Shown: positions 1 through 7,734 of the stretch, in pieces
How positions within the stretch are numbered: position 1 is the first letter of the stretch
Layout: each line of letters starts with the position of its first letter
DNA from: DATJPY01 sp035506135
GTDB taxonomy: Bacteria; Myxococcota_A; UBA9160; PR03
Assembly (NCBI GenBank): GCA_035506135.1
Contig: DATJPY010000088.1
Span: forward strand, 1 to 64,000
Direction: 5' to 3'
DNA length: 64,000 nt
Notes under the pieces: model-generated
Databases searched by the model: none
What the model was told of the DNA's origin: nothing
The model's input: the letters and a program-made list of their open reading frames with translations, nothing else
Program-made: the position numbers and the translations under genes

Positions 1-84
1 TTCCGCCTGGTGCCGGAGCCGGGAAGCGCCGCCCTGGGCCTCGCGGCCGTGGCGGCGCTCGCGGCGCTGCGGCGCGTCGGCTGA
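1..84 (+). CDS. C-terminal end of a PEP-CTERM sorted protein (partial)
   Basis: The window opens inside a reading frame that ends at the TGA at 82-84. Its last 27 residues have the three parts of a PEP-CTERM tail: the motif VPEPG, a hydrophobic Ala/Leu-rich span (AALGLAAVAALAAL), and a terminal basic pair RR followed by VG. Proteins with this tail are exported and then processed by an exosortase at the membrane. The rest of the protein lies outside the window, so its function cannot be judged. No exosortase gene is seen here. Its stop codon overlaps the probable true start of lnt. Confidence 0.75.
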   Translation, partial: FRLVPEPGSAALGLAAVAALAALRRVG

Positions 85-200
85 GCGCGGCGGGCCGCGA
101 CCCGGACGGAGAGGCGGCACCGCGGGGCGCCCGCCGCGCGACGTGGCTCGCCGTCGCAGTCGGCGCCGCCGCGACGGCGCTCGCCTATCCCCCCTTCGCG

Positions 201-1682
201 GTGCCCGGCCTCGGGCTCGTGATGCTGGCGCCGCTCGCCTACGCCCTCGACGCGCTCGCACCGCGACGCGCCTTCTTCGCGAGCTGGATCTACTCGCTCA
301 CGGCGGCAACGATCGCGGTGCAGTGGGTGGTGTACGCGCTGGTGTTCGAGTACCGGGTGAGCGCGCTGCCCGCGGGCGCGTTCGCCGTGATCGTGGTCGG
401 CGGGCTGGCGCTCGTGCCCGGAGCCTCCGGCGCGGCGTATGCGCGGCTCGCGCCGCGTCTCTCGTCGGCCCGGGCACCGATTGCCTTCGCCGCCGTCTGG
501 ACGCTCGGGGAGTGGCTGCGCGGCGCCTGTCTCGGCGTGCCGTGGCTGCTCTCCGCGCAGACGCTCGCGCGCGTTCCGATCGCGATCCAGACCGCCGACC
601 TCGGCGGCAGCTACGCGGTCGGCTTCCCCGTGGCCGCCCTGGGTGCAGGCCTCGGAATCGCCGCGCGGCGGCGCAGCCTGCGCCCGCTCGCCCTCCCGCT
701 GGCGCTCGCGGCCGCCGCGCTCGCCTACGGCGCGTGGCGGCTCTCCACCTTGGGGCCGCAGGCGCCCACGGCGCACATCGGCGTCGTGCAGGCCTCCGTC
801 CCGCAGCGCGAGCGCTTCCGGCCCGGCTCGGCCGCTCGCAACACGGCCCGACACATCGAGGCAACGCGAGCGCTGGTGCGCAGCCAGCCGCTCGATCTCG
901 TCGTCTGGTCCGAGACGGCCGTCGACACCGACCTCGACCAGACGCCGGCGCTGCGCGCCTCGCTCGAGGACCTCGCGCGCGAGACGCGCGTGCCACTCCT
1001 CACCGGCGCGCCCCGGTCGGAGGGCGGGCGCCACACGAACTCGGTCGTGCTGATCGATCCCGACCGCGGCCTGGTCGCGTCGTACGCGAAGCAGGTGCTC
1101 GTGCCATGGTCGGAGTACGACCCGAAGCTCGGCGCGATGCTCGCGCCGCTGATCGGGCCGGTGACCGAGGGAGTGCCCTACACGCCGGGAGACCAGGCCA
1201 CCGTGTTCCGCTCCGGTCCGCTCGCGTTCTCCGCGCCCGTCTGCTTCGAGATCACCTACCCGGCGCTGGTGGCGCGCTTCCGCGCGGGCGGCGCGGAGCT
1301 GCTCGTGAATCTCTCGAACGACGCGTGGTTCGGGCCGGTGGGCTACCCGCAGATGCACCTCGCCCACGCCATCTTCCGGGCGATCGAGACGCGCAGCTGG
1401 GTGGTGCGCGGCGCGAACACCGGGATCTCGGCGGCCATCGACCCCGCCGGCCGCGTGGTGGCGGAGATCCCGGCCTTCCAGGAGGGCACGCTCGTGGCGG
1501 CGGTGTGGCCTGCGGGCCCATTGCCGCCGTACGCGCGGGCCGGCGACGGCCCGGTGCTGGTGGCGCTCGCAGCCCTGCTCGCGCTGGCGCTCTGGTGCCC
1601 GCGGCGTCCTTCATCGGATCGAGCGGCGAACGTCGACGCCGCGGACCTCCCGAGGGCCGCGAGCGGCGGCGGCGAGAGCTAA
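201..1682 (+). CDS. lnt: Apolipoprotein N-acyltransferase
   Basis: Lnt adds the third acyl chain to the N-terminal cysteine of lipoproteins in the inner membrane. Numbering from the GTG at 201, hydrophobic segments fill residues 1-180, followed by a nitrilase-like domain. The catalytic triad is visible as E238 (WSETA), K297 (YAKQV) and C348 (VCFEI), and the family signature NLSNDAWFG follows. The frame stays open upstream of 201 and encodes a further hydrophobic stretch ending ALAYPPFAVPGLG, a typical Lnt N-terminus, so 201 is probably too late. The only plausible upstream initiator is CTG at 81, overlapping the preceding TGA. 201 is given as the first conventional start. A C-terminal hydrophobic segment near residues 445-470 completes the fold. 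Confidence 0.93.
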   Translation: MPGLGLVMLAPLAYALDALAPRRAFFASWIYSLTAATIAVQWVVYALVFEYRVSALPAGAFAVIVVGGLALVPGASGAAYARLAPRLSSARAPIAFAAVWTLGEWLRGACLGVPWLLSAQTLARVPIAIQTADLGGSYAVGFPVAALGAGLGIAARRRSLRPLALPLALAAAALAYGAWRLSTLGPQAPTAHIGVVQASVPQRERFRPGSAARNTARHIEATRALVRSQPLDLVVWSETAVDTDLDQTPALRASLEDLARETRVPLLTGAPRSEGGRHTNSVVLIDPDRGLVASYAKQVLVPWSEYDPKLGAMLAPLIGPVTEGVPYTPGDQATVFRSGPLAFSAPVCFEITYPALVARFRAGGAELLVNLSNDAWFGPVGYPQMHLAHAIFRAIETRSWVVRGANTGISAAIDPAGRVVAEIPAFQEGTLVAAVWPAGPLPPYARAGDGPVLVALAALLALALWCPRRPSSDRAANVDAADLPRAASGGGES

Positions 1683-1692
1683 GCTAGCCGCC

Positions 1693-2496
1693 ATGTTCGG
1701 CCGACGTCCCGACGCCACCCTGGTCCGCGACCTCTCGCCGATGCGGCGCTTCATGCCGTTCGTGTCGCCGCGGCGCAACGAGTCGCTCGTCCTCTTCGCG
1801 CAGACCATCGACGCCGAGCCCGGCTTCGCGTTCCTCGAGTCGGTCAACGCGTCGCGCCCGCTGGAGCGTCGCGTCACCTACTTCCACCTGCTGCTCCGCG
1901 CAGTGGCGATCTCGATCATCGAGCGCCCGCGGCTCAACCGCTTCACCGCCGGCGGGCGGCTCTGGCAACGCGACGGCATGTGGATCACCTTCAGCGCCAA
2001 GCGCGCCTTCGAGGACGACGCGCCGATCCTGACGGTGAAGCGCCGCTTCGACGGCGACGTCTCCCTGCTCCAGATGGTGGACGACATCCTGGACCGTCTG
2101 TCCGCGGGGCGCGGGGGCAAGCGCACGCAGTCGGACAGCGAGATGGACCTCCTGCTGCGCCTCCCCCCTCCGCTGATCCGGATCCTGATGTGGTTCGCAC
2201 GCAAGGCCGACGCCCTCGGCCTCTACCCGCGCGCGATGATCGAGCCGGATCCCCTGTTCACCTCGGTGTTCATCGCGAACCTCGGCTCGGTGGGTCTCGC
2301 GGCCGGCTATCACCACCTCTGGGAGTACGGCACCTGCCCGGTCTTCGGGGTGCTCGGCAAGTTCACGCCCGACGCCAACGGGCGCCGGTCGGTCGAGATC
2401 AAGTGGAGCTACGACGAGCGCATCGACGACGGCTTCTATGCCGCGAGCGTGCTCGAGCTGGTCCGCAATCGGCTCGAGCATCCCGAGAAGCTCTGA
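1693..2496 (+). CDS. 2-oxoacid dehydrogenase acyltransferase (E2)-like protein, catalytic His missing
   Basis: This 267-residue protein resembles the CAT-like catalytic domain of dihydrolipoyl acyltransferases, with no lipoyl or peripheral-subunit-binding domain. The segment with HLLLRAVAISIIERPRLN matches the helix of E2 domains that precedes the inter-strand region, and the C-terminal DERIDDG (residues 241-247) aligns with the HRVxDG active-site motif. The His position is Glu242 here, while Asp246-Gly247 are kept, so normal acyl transfer is unlikely. It starts 10 bp after lnt with no Shine-Dalgarno; a TAAGCT hexamer (1680-1685) lies 7 nt before the ATG, partly in the lnt stop. Its role is unknown; a non-catalytic or altered acyltransferase is inferred. 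Confidence 0.75.
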   Translation: MFGRRPDATLVRDLSPMRRFMPFVSPRRNESLVLFAQTIDAEPGFAFLESVNASRPLERRVTYFHLLLRAVAISIIERPRLNRFTAGGRLWQRDGMWITFSAKRAFEDDAPILTVKRRFDGDVSLLQMVDDILDRLSAGRGGKRTQSDSEMDLLLRLPPPLIRILMWFARKADALGLYPRAMIEPDPLFTSVFIANLGSVGLAAGYHHLWEYGTCPVFGVLGKFTPDANGRRSVEIKWSYDERIDDGFYAASVLELVRNRLEHPEKL

Positions 2497-2506
2497 AGGG
2501 ATTCCC

Positions 2507-3193
2507 GTGCCGCGAGCGCAGCCGAAGATCGTGGTCTATGGACCGGTCCGCTCGCCCTTCATCGAGAAGGTGACGCTGGCGCTCGCGCTGAAGGGGCTCT
2601 CGCACGAGTGCGTGGAGCCGGCGGGACCGGATGACTTCCGGCGCTGGAATCCCGAGAACGGACTGCTGCCGGTGATGGACGCCGACGGCGAGCGGGTGGC
2701 CGACTCCTCCGCGATCCTCGACTGGCTCGACGAGCGCTTCCCCGACCCTCCGCTCTCGGCGCGCGACTCGTGGACAGCCCGCTCCCAGCGCATGCTCGAG
2801 GTGTGGACCGGTGAGACCTTCTACTACTACTGGGTGCGCTGGCTGCGGGCGGAGATCGAGTCGGGCCGCCGCCGGCCGCCGGATGCGAGCGCGCCCGGGG
2901 GCGACCTGGCCCGCCTCGGCATCCTCGGCCACGTCGGCGAGCTCCGGCCGGCCCGCGACTCGCGCGGGCGGGGAATGGGCCCCGAGTTCGCGCGGCGCCT
3001 CGACGACCTCGCCGGGTTCCTGGGCGAGCGCCCGTACTACTACGCCGACCGCATCGGCCGCGCGGACCTCACCGTGGTCGCCTTCCTGCGCAGCCTGCAG
3101 TCGGGGATGATCCCTGGCGGCCCGGCGCTGCTCGCCGCGCGACCCACGCTCGTCGCGCTGATGGACCGGGTGGCTGCCGACACCACCCGGTGA
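2507..3193 (+). CDS. Glutathione S-transferase family protein
   Basis: The first 80 residues form a thioredoxin-like GST N-terminal domain: a YGPVRSPFIEKVTLAL strand-helix, the cis-Pro region GLLPVMDADG and the Asp/Ser pair ADSSAILDWLDERFP that binds the glutathione glutamyl group. A helical C-terminal domain follows, including ADRIGRADLTVVAFLRS. The GTG at 2507 is chosen over an upstream in-frame ATG at 2438 because GAAGGG sits just before it and the longer form would run far into the previous gene. It follows the E2-like gene by 10 bp, suggesting co-transcription. The substrate is unknown. Confidence 0.85.
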   Translation: MPRAQPKIVVYGPVRSPFIEKVTLALALKGLSHECVEPAGPDDFRRWNPENGLLPVMDADGERVADSSAILDWLDERFPDPPLSARDSWTARSQRMLEVWTGETFYYYWVRWLRAEIESGRRRPPDASAPGGDLARLGILGHVGELRPARDSRGRGMGPEFARRLDDLAGFLGERPYYYADRIGRADLTVVAFLRSLQSGMIPGGPALLAARPTLVALMDRVAADTTR

Positions 3194-3254
3194 AGATCGC
3201 GTCCCGCGCGGCCTGCGGGTACACTTCACCGGTTGCCCCCGAGGCGGGATCGGC

Positions 3255-4307
3255 GTGAGCGCAGGAACCCTCAGCGCGGGTGTCCGTCGACCGAGCGTGC
3301 TCGACTCGCTCGCGCGCGACAAGTACATCGTCTCGCCCGCCTTCGACTGGACCTTCTTCATCGGGAGCCCGCTGCTCGCCGTAGGGCTCGTCCACTTCGC
3401 CACGCGCTTCATCAGCGAGGCGACGCTCGGCGGGCTCATCCTCTCCTTCATGGCGGTCGGCCATCACGTGCCGACCTTCCTGCGCGCCTACGCCGACCCC
3501 GACGAGTTCGCGCGCAACCGCTATCGCCTGACGGTGGTTCCGATCCTGGTCGTCCTCCTGGTCGCGCTGCTCGCCGTCCTCAACTCCCACCTGCTCGCCC
3601 TGGTCTTCATCTGGGACCAGTACCACTTCGTGCGGCAGCACTACGGCTTCATGCGGATCTACGACGCGAAGAACGGCAGCACGACCAAGGCGGGGGGGCC
3701 CAACCTCGACCTCTGGCTCTGCTTCTCGCTCTTCGTGTACATCGTCGCGGAGGGCGACTTCTACAGCTACGTCTACTCGAGCGAGCTCTTCGCCGCGGGG
3801 GTCGCGCCTCCGCTGTGGCTCGGGCCGCTGCTGCTCAACGTCTCGTTCGCGATCGCCGCGGCCGTGCTGCTGCTCTTCGCGCTCGACGTCGCTCGCCGCG
3901 TGCGCGAGGGCGAGCCGGTCTCGATGCTCAAGATCGCCGTCACGCTCACCACCTACGGGGTCTGGTACTACGCCTACGTCGTGTTCTCGAACCCCTTCCT
4001 GAGCTACGGCATCTCGAGCCTCTTCCACTGCATGCAGTACGACGCCCTCGCCTGGCACTACAACCGCCGCAAGGCCTCCTCCCTCGTGGCTGGGCGCGGG
4101 CGCTTCTTCCAGTTCGTGCACGCCGGGCACCACCTCTGGGCGTACGTGGGAGCGATCTTCGCCTACGGAAGCTTCGCGTGGTTCCTCGGCCCGCTCGCAC
4201 CCCTCCCCGTCTTCATCGTCAACCGCACCACGGGCGTCCTCCACTACTACTACGATTCGTTCATCTGGCAGGTGCGCCGCGCGGAGTTCAGGAAGCTGCT
4301 CGAATGA
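3255..4307 (+). CDS. Multi-pass membrane protein rich in conserved-looking histidines, function unknown
   Basis: A 350-residue integral membrane protein with about seven or eight hydrophobic segments. Histidines cluster at segment ends: GHHVPTFLRAYAD near 75, WDQYHFVRQHYGFMRIYD near 125, SLFHCMQYDALAWHYNRRK near 260, VHAGHHLWAYVG near 290, and LHYYYDSFIWQVRR near the end. The arrangement recalls membrane metal-dependent oxygenases, but no canonical desaturase or Brp/Blh box is present, so I do not assign a family. The start is the GTG at 3255, with GGCGGGA upstream. The next gene, a TPR protein, overlaps by 4 bp (ATGA), so the two are probably translationally coupled partners. Confidence 0.8.
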   Translation: MSAGTLSAGVRRPSVLDSLARDKYIVSPAFDWTFFIGSPLLAVGLVHFATRFISEATLGGLILSFMAVGHHVPTFLRAYADPDEFARNRYRLTVVPILVVLLVALLAVLNSHLLALVFIWDQYHFVRQHYGFMRIYDAKNGSTTKAGGPNLDLWLCFSLFVYIVAEGDFYSYVYSSELFAAGVAPPLWLGPLLLNVSFAIAAAVLLLFALDVARRVREGEPVSMLKIAVTLTTYGVWYYAYVVFSNPFLSYGISSLFHCMQYDALAWHYNRRKASSLVAGRGRFFQFVHAGHHLWAYVGAIFAYGSFAWFLGPLAPLPVFIVNRTTGVLHYYYDSFIWQVRRAEFRKLLE

Positions 4308-4984
4308 ACGGGCGCGAGCGCTGGCGCGAGCGCATCCGGCCGGTGATCGGCTTCCCGGGTCTCTTGCTGCTGGCGTTCGTGATCGAGCGCGCCGTGGTCA
4401 TGCCGTACGCGGCGCGACGCACGCCCGAAGCCGGCGTCCAGTATTGGGAGCGGCAGGCCGAGCGGCACCCCGACTTCCCGCTGACCCTGGTGCGGCTCGG
4501 GATGGAGTACAGCCAGGCGGGGAACCTGGTCGGGGCGCGCGACGCGTACGCACGCGCGCTCGCCGCCAAGCCGGACTGCGAGCAGGCGGCGGTCGGGCTG
4601 AACGAGGTGCTGCGCTCGTCGGGCGACGTGGCGGGCGCGACCGCGAAGATGATGGAGTTCGCCGCCGCGAACCCGGGCTGTCTGGTATGCGAGCAGGACA
4701 TCGCCTCCGGGCTGCTCGCGCTCGGGCGCCTCGACGAGGCCAAGCGACACGTCCAGCTCGTGCTGGCCGTGGAGCACCCCGTCGTGGCACCGGAGTACGG
4801 TCCGGTCGACCTGCGCACCGACGCGCTCGCGCTCGCGGGCCGCATCTATGCCGCGGCGGGCGAGAGAGAGCAGGCCCGCGACTATTTCCAGCAGGCGCTC
4901 GCGCGCCGGCCGAGGGACGGCAAGGTGCAGAGCGAGATGGCGCGCCTCCGCCAGCTCGACGGCTCGCACAGCGCCGTGCGCTGA
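4304..4984 (+). CDS. Membrane-anchored tetratricopeptide (TPR) protein
   Basis: A 226-residue protein with one N-terminal hydrophobic helix (about residues 13-30, GFPGLLLLAFVIERAVVM) followed by TPR-like helical hairpins. Examples are LVRLGMEYSQAGNLVGARDAYARALAAKP and, near the C-terminus, LAGRIYAAAGEREQARDYFQQALARRP. TPRs mediate protein-protein contacts; here the domain should lie in the periplasm or cytoplasm next to the membrane. The ATG overlaps the stop of the His-rich membrane protein gene (ATGA), which points to a scaffold or assembly partner for it. A CLVCEQD pair of cysteines sits near residue 127. A TetR gene follows after 3 bp. Confidence 0.82.
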   Translation: MNGRERWRERIRPVIGFPGLLLLAFVIERAVVMPYAARRTPEAGVQYWERQAERHPDFPLTLVRLGMEYSQAGNLVGARDAYARALAAKPDCEQAAVGLNEVLRSSGDVAGATAKMMEFAAANPGCLVCEQDIASGLLALGRLDEAKRHVQLVLAVEHPVVAPEYGPVDLRTDALALAGRIYAAAGEREQARDYFQQALARRPRDGKVQSEMARLRQLDGSHSAVR

Positions 4985-4987
4985 CCG

Positions 4988-5638
4988 ATGCTCCGGGTCG
5001 ACGACGGACGTCTGGTCCGCGGCCGGCGCAGCCGCGAGCGCATCCTCACCGCGGCGCGCGAGCTGTTCCGCGAGCAGGGCTTCGACGGCGCCACCCTGCG
5101 TGCGATCGCCGCGCGCGCCGGCATGGGCGCGAGCTCGATCTACCGCCACGTGCGCTCGAAGGAGGAGCTCCTGGTCGAGGAGCTCGCGGTGCGCCAGGAG
5201 GAGGCGTGGCGGCGGTTCCGCGCGGCCGACGATCGCAGCCGCCCGGTCCGCGAGCGCCTGCTCGCGTTCTTCGCCCGCCAGCACGAGCTGCTCTCCGAGG
5301 ACGCGGACCTCACCACCATCGCGCTGCGCGCACTGACCCACCCCGAGGCGCGCGTCGCGCGGCGCGTGCTCGCGCTGCACGACCGCACCATCGGCCTCCT
5401 CGCCGAGATCCTCCAGAGCGGCCGCGCGCGGGGCGACCTCGCCCGCGACGCCGACGTGTTGCTCGGCGCGCGGGCGCTGTTCCACGCGGCGCTCGGCGCG
5501 CGCATCGCCTGGGCGAACGGGCTGCTCTCGGCGGAAGGCTGCGCGGCCGGCGTCGCGTCGTCGGTCGAGCTCCTGTTCCGCGGGCTCGCGGCGCCTGCGG
5601 CCCGCGACCCCTCTGGAGGGTCGGCCTCCGCGCCGTGA
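4988..5638 (+). CDS. TetR/AcrR family transcriptional regulator
   Basis: The N-terminal 60 residues form a TetR helix-turn-helix: SRERILTAARELFREQGFDG, then TLRAIAARAGMGASSIYRHVRSKEELL, with the usual recognition-helix Tyr (IYRHV). The remaining 150 residues are an alpha-helical ligand-binding and dimerisation domain with no assignable effector. The ATG is 3 bp after the TPR gene stop, so it is the last gene of a run that may start at 3255. It ends 31 bp from the convergent histidine kinase gene. Possible targets are its own operon genes; none is shown by the sequence. Confidence 0.92.
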   Translation: MLRVDDGRLVRGRRSRERILTAARELFREQGFDGATLRAIAARAGMGASSIYRHVRSKEELLVEELAVRQEEAWRRFRAADDRSRPVRERLLAFFARQHELLSEDADLTTIALRALTHPEARVARRVLALHDRTIGLLAEILQSGRARGDLARDADVLLGARALFHAALGARIAWANGLLSAEGCAAGVASSVELLFRGLAAPAARDPSGGSASAP

Positions 5639-5669
5639 GTCGCGTGCGAGGTCCGAGCGGCGAGCCGGG

Positions 5670-6956
5670 TCAGCCCTCGGCGGCGACCCGCGGCAGGTAG
5701 ACGCGCATCCGCGTCCCGCGGCCGGGCTCGCTGTCGACATGGACGAAGCCGCCGCAGCGATCGGCGATTCGGTAGACGACGGCGAGCCCGATGCCGCTCC
5801 CCTTCCCCGCCGGCTTGGTGGTGAAGAACGGCTCGAAGATGCGGCCGCGGGTCGCGGCGTCCATGCCGACGCCCGTGTCGGCGACCTCGAGCACGACGTA
5901 CACGCCCGGAGGGCCCGCGCCGTCCGCAACCGCCGCCTCGAGCACGCTCACCTCGATGGTCCCGCCGCCCGGCATCGCATCGCGCGCGTTCAGCACCAGG
6001 TTCAGCACCACGCGCTCGAGCTGCGCGCGGTCGACGAACACCCGCCCCAGCGCCGGCGCCGCGAAGATCGCCACCGGGTGGGTGGAGCCCACGGCGGCGC
6101 GGAGCATCCCGGCCAGCGACTCCACCACCTCCGCGACGTCGACCACGCGGGTGGCGCGCACCTCGTCGCGGCCGAAGCCGAGCAGGTCCTTGGCGAGGGC
6201 GACCCCGCGCTCGGCGGCGGCGCCGATCTCGCGGGCGGCCGTCGCGATGCGCGGGCTCCCCTTCTCCTCGCGCTTGAGCTCGGCGGTGTAGCCGACGATC
6301 ACGCTGAGGACGTTCCGGAAGTCGTGCGCGACCCCCGCCGCGAGGCGCCCGAGCGCCTCCATCTTGTGGAACTCGAGCCAGTGCGCCTCGTTCTCGCGCA
6401 GGCGCGCCTCGGCGTCCTCGCGCGCGGCGGCCTCGAGCCGGAGCGCGACCTGGTCGGCGACCGAGGCCGCGAAGTCGCGCTCCTCGTTCGTCCAGTCCCG
6501 CGCCGCTCGGTGCTCGTGACACACGACCCCGATCACCTGCGCGTCGCGGAAGACCGGCGCGTCGAGCATCGAGACGATTCCCAGCGGCTCGAGGTACGCC
6601 TCCCGCAGCTCGCTGGTCAGCGGGTCGCTCTCGGCGCGATCGGCGGGGATGTCGCGGCGCTCCTCGAGGGCGCTGAAGTAGGTCGGGAAGTCGGACGCGC
6701 GCAGGACGACGCCTTCCGAGTGCTGGTCCTTGGCTCGCTCGTAGAGATGGAAGCAGCGCAGCCCGCGGCGCTCCTCCACATACAGCCAGACGCCCACGCG
6801 ATCGACCGAGAGCGTGTCTGCGGCGACCTTCGTGATCTGGGCGAAGAACTCGGCGAGCGAATCGCCGCCCGCGACCCGCATGCGCGCCATGCGGAGCCGC
6901 GCCAGCTCGTAGGCGCGGCGGTCGTCCGCCGCGCGCGGCGGGGGTGCAGACGACAT
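5670..6956 (-). CDS. GAF-domain sensor histidine kinase
   Basis: A soluble 428-residue histidine kinase. Residues about 25-175 form a GAF sensor domain (VDRVGVWLYVEERRGLRCFHLYE to WTNEERDFAASVADQVALRL). The H-box is GVAHDFRNVL with phospho-acceptor His211. The HATPase domain has the N-box NLVLNARDAM, the G1 box DTGVGMD, the F-box EPFFTTK and the G2 box GSGIGLAVVY. No transmembrane segment is seen, so it likely senses a cytoplasmic signal. The ATG at 6956 is preferred over longer upstream starts because the extra residues are low-complexity Arg/Ala. No response regulator is adjacent, so it is an orphan kinase. It lies 59 bp downstream of the nitroreductase gene on the same strand. Confidence 0.9.
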   Translation of the reverse strand: MSSAPPPRAADDRRAYELARLRMARMRVAGGDSLAEFFAQITKVAADTLSVDRVGVWLYVEERRGLRCFHLYERAKDQHSEGVVLRASDFPTYFSALEERRDIPADRAESDPLTSELREAYLEPLGIVSMLDAPVFRDAQVIGVVCHEHRAARDWTNEERDFAASVADQVALRLEAAAREDAEARLRENEAHWLEFHKMEALGRLAAGVAHDFRNVLSVIVGYTAELKREEKGSPRIATAAREIGAAAERGVALAKDLLGFGRDEVRATRVVDVAEVVESLAGMLRAAVGSTHPVAIFAAPALGRVFVDRAQLERVVLNLVLNARDAMPGGGTIEVSVLEAAVADGAGPPGVYVVLEVADTGVGMDAATRGRIFEPFFTTKPAGKGSGIGLAVVYRIADRCGGFVHVDSEPGRGTRMRVYLPRVAAEG

Positions 6957-7015
6957 CGGCTCGGCCACGCTACGCGATGGAGGGATCGACCGCCAGCGAG
7001 ACGCCGCGGCACGAC

Positions 7016-7660
7016 TCAGCCGCCGCCGAATCGCTCCCAGTGCAGGCACTCGTCGACCGAGCGCCGCGGCGGCCGGCCGTAGCGCCCCAGGGGCCAGCCG
7101 ATCGGCAGCAACGCGCAGCTCGGCCGGTCCTTCGGCAGGCCCAGGAAGGCGTCGATCTCCTCTCCGAAGGCGCGGTGCACGGTGGTGAGCGAGGCGCCGA
7201 GGCCGACCGCGCGGCAGGCCAGCAGGACGTTCTGCACGGCCGGGAAGAGCGCCTGGAGCTGCGGCTCGCCGCGCCGCATCCAGCCCGCCACGAAGAGGTG
7301 TACGGGCACCTCGTGCATGTGCTCGGAGAGGTACAGCGCGGCGCGCACGTTGCGCTGCGTGGCCTCGGAGAGGCCCGGACGCTGCATCTGCTCGAGCGCG
7401 GGTGCGATGTAGGCGGCGAAGGCGCGCCGATAGCGCTCGGCGACGAAGGCGCGCCGCTCAGGCTCGGTCACGGCGAGGAAGATCCACGGCTGGCGGTTGC
7501 CGCCGCTCGGGGCGAACGTGCCCGCCTCGCACACCTTGCGGATCAGCGCGGGCGGCACCGGGTCGGGGCGCAGCCGGCGGATGGCGCGGGTGGTGCGGAT
7601 GCCCTCGAGGAGCGGCACCTCCTCGCCGATCGCCGCAACGTCGATCTCGCGGGGCGCCAT
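7016..7660 (-). CDS. Nitroreductase family protein
   Basis: A 214-residue FMN-dependent nitroreductase-fold oxidoreductase. The FMN phosphate-binding RTTRAIRRLRPDPVP and the conserved APSGGNRQPWIFL motif are near residues 22-65. The later GLGASLTTVHRAFG and C-terminal LPIGWPLGRYGRPPRRSVDE complete the typical cofactor and dimer contacts. Such enzymes reduce nitro groups, quinones or flavin-linked substrates with NAD(P)H; the natural substrate cannot be told. There is no Shine-Dalgarno. A TATACT hexamer on the minus strand (7674 to 7669) ends 8 nt before the ATG, so the mRNA may be leaderless. The histidine kinase gene follows downstream. Confidence 0.9.
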   Translation of the reverse strand: MAPREIDVAAIGEEVPLLEGIRTTRAIRRLRPDPVPPALIRKVCEAGTFAPSGGNRQPWIFLAVTEPERRAFVAERYRRAFAAYIAPALEQMQRPGLSEATQRNVRAALYLSEHMHEVPVHLFVAGWMRRGEPQLQALFPAVQNVLLACRAVGLGASLTTVHRAFGEEIDAFLGLPKDRPSCALLPIGWPLGRYGRPPRRSVDECLHWERFGGG

Positions 7661-7668
7661 GCGCCGGG

Positions 7669-7674
7669 AGTATA
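7669..7674 (-). promoter_or_regulatory. -10-like TATACT just upstream of the nitroreductase start
   Basis: On the minus strand this reads TATACT, five of six matches to the sigma-70 -10 consensus. It ends 8 nt from the ATG at 7660, and no Shine-Dalgarno lies between. No clear -35 is seen. It predicts transcription starting at or within a few bases of the start codon. Confidence 0.45.
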
Positions 7675-7734
7675 TCGACGCGGCGGCGCCGCTGTGCTGA
7701 CATCTGGACGCCGGTGCGAGAACCGGGGGGAGCC

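Noticed and set aside
2438..2506. Longer GST starting at ATG 2438
   Set aside because: It would overlap the previous gene by 59 bp, while GTG 2507 has a Shine-Dalgarno and begins directly with the thioredoxin-like strand.
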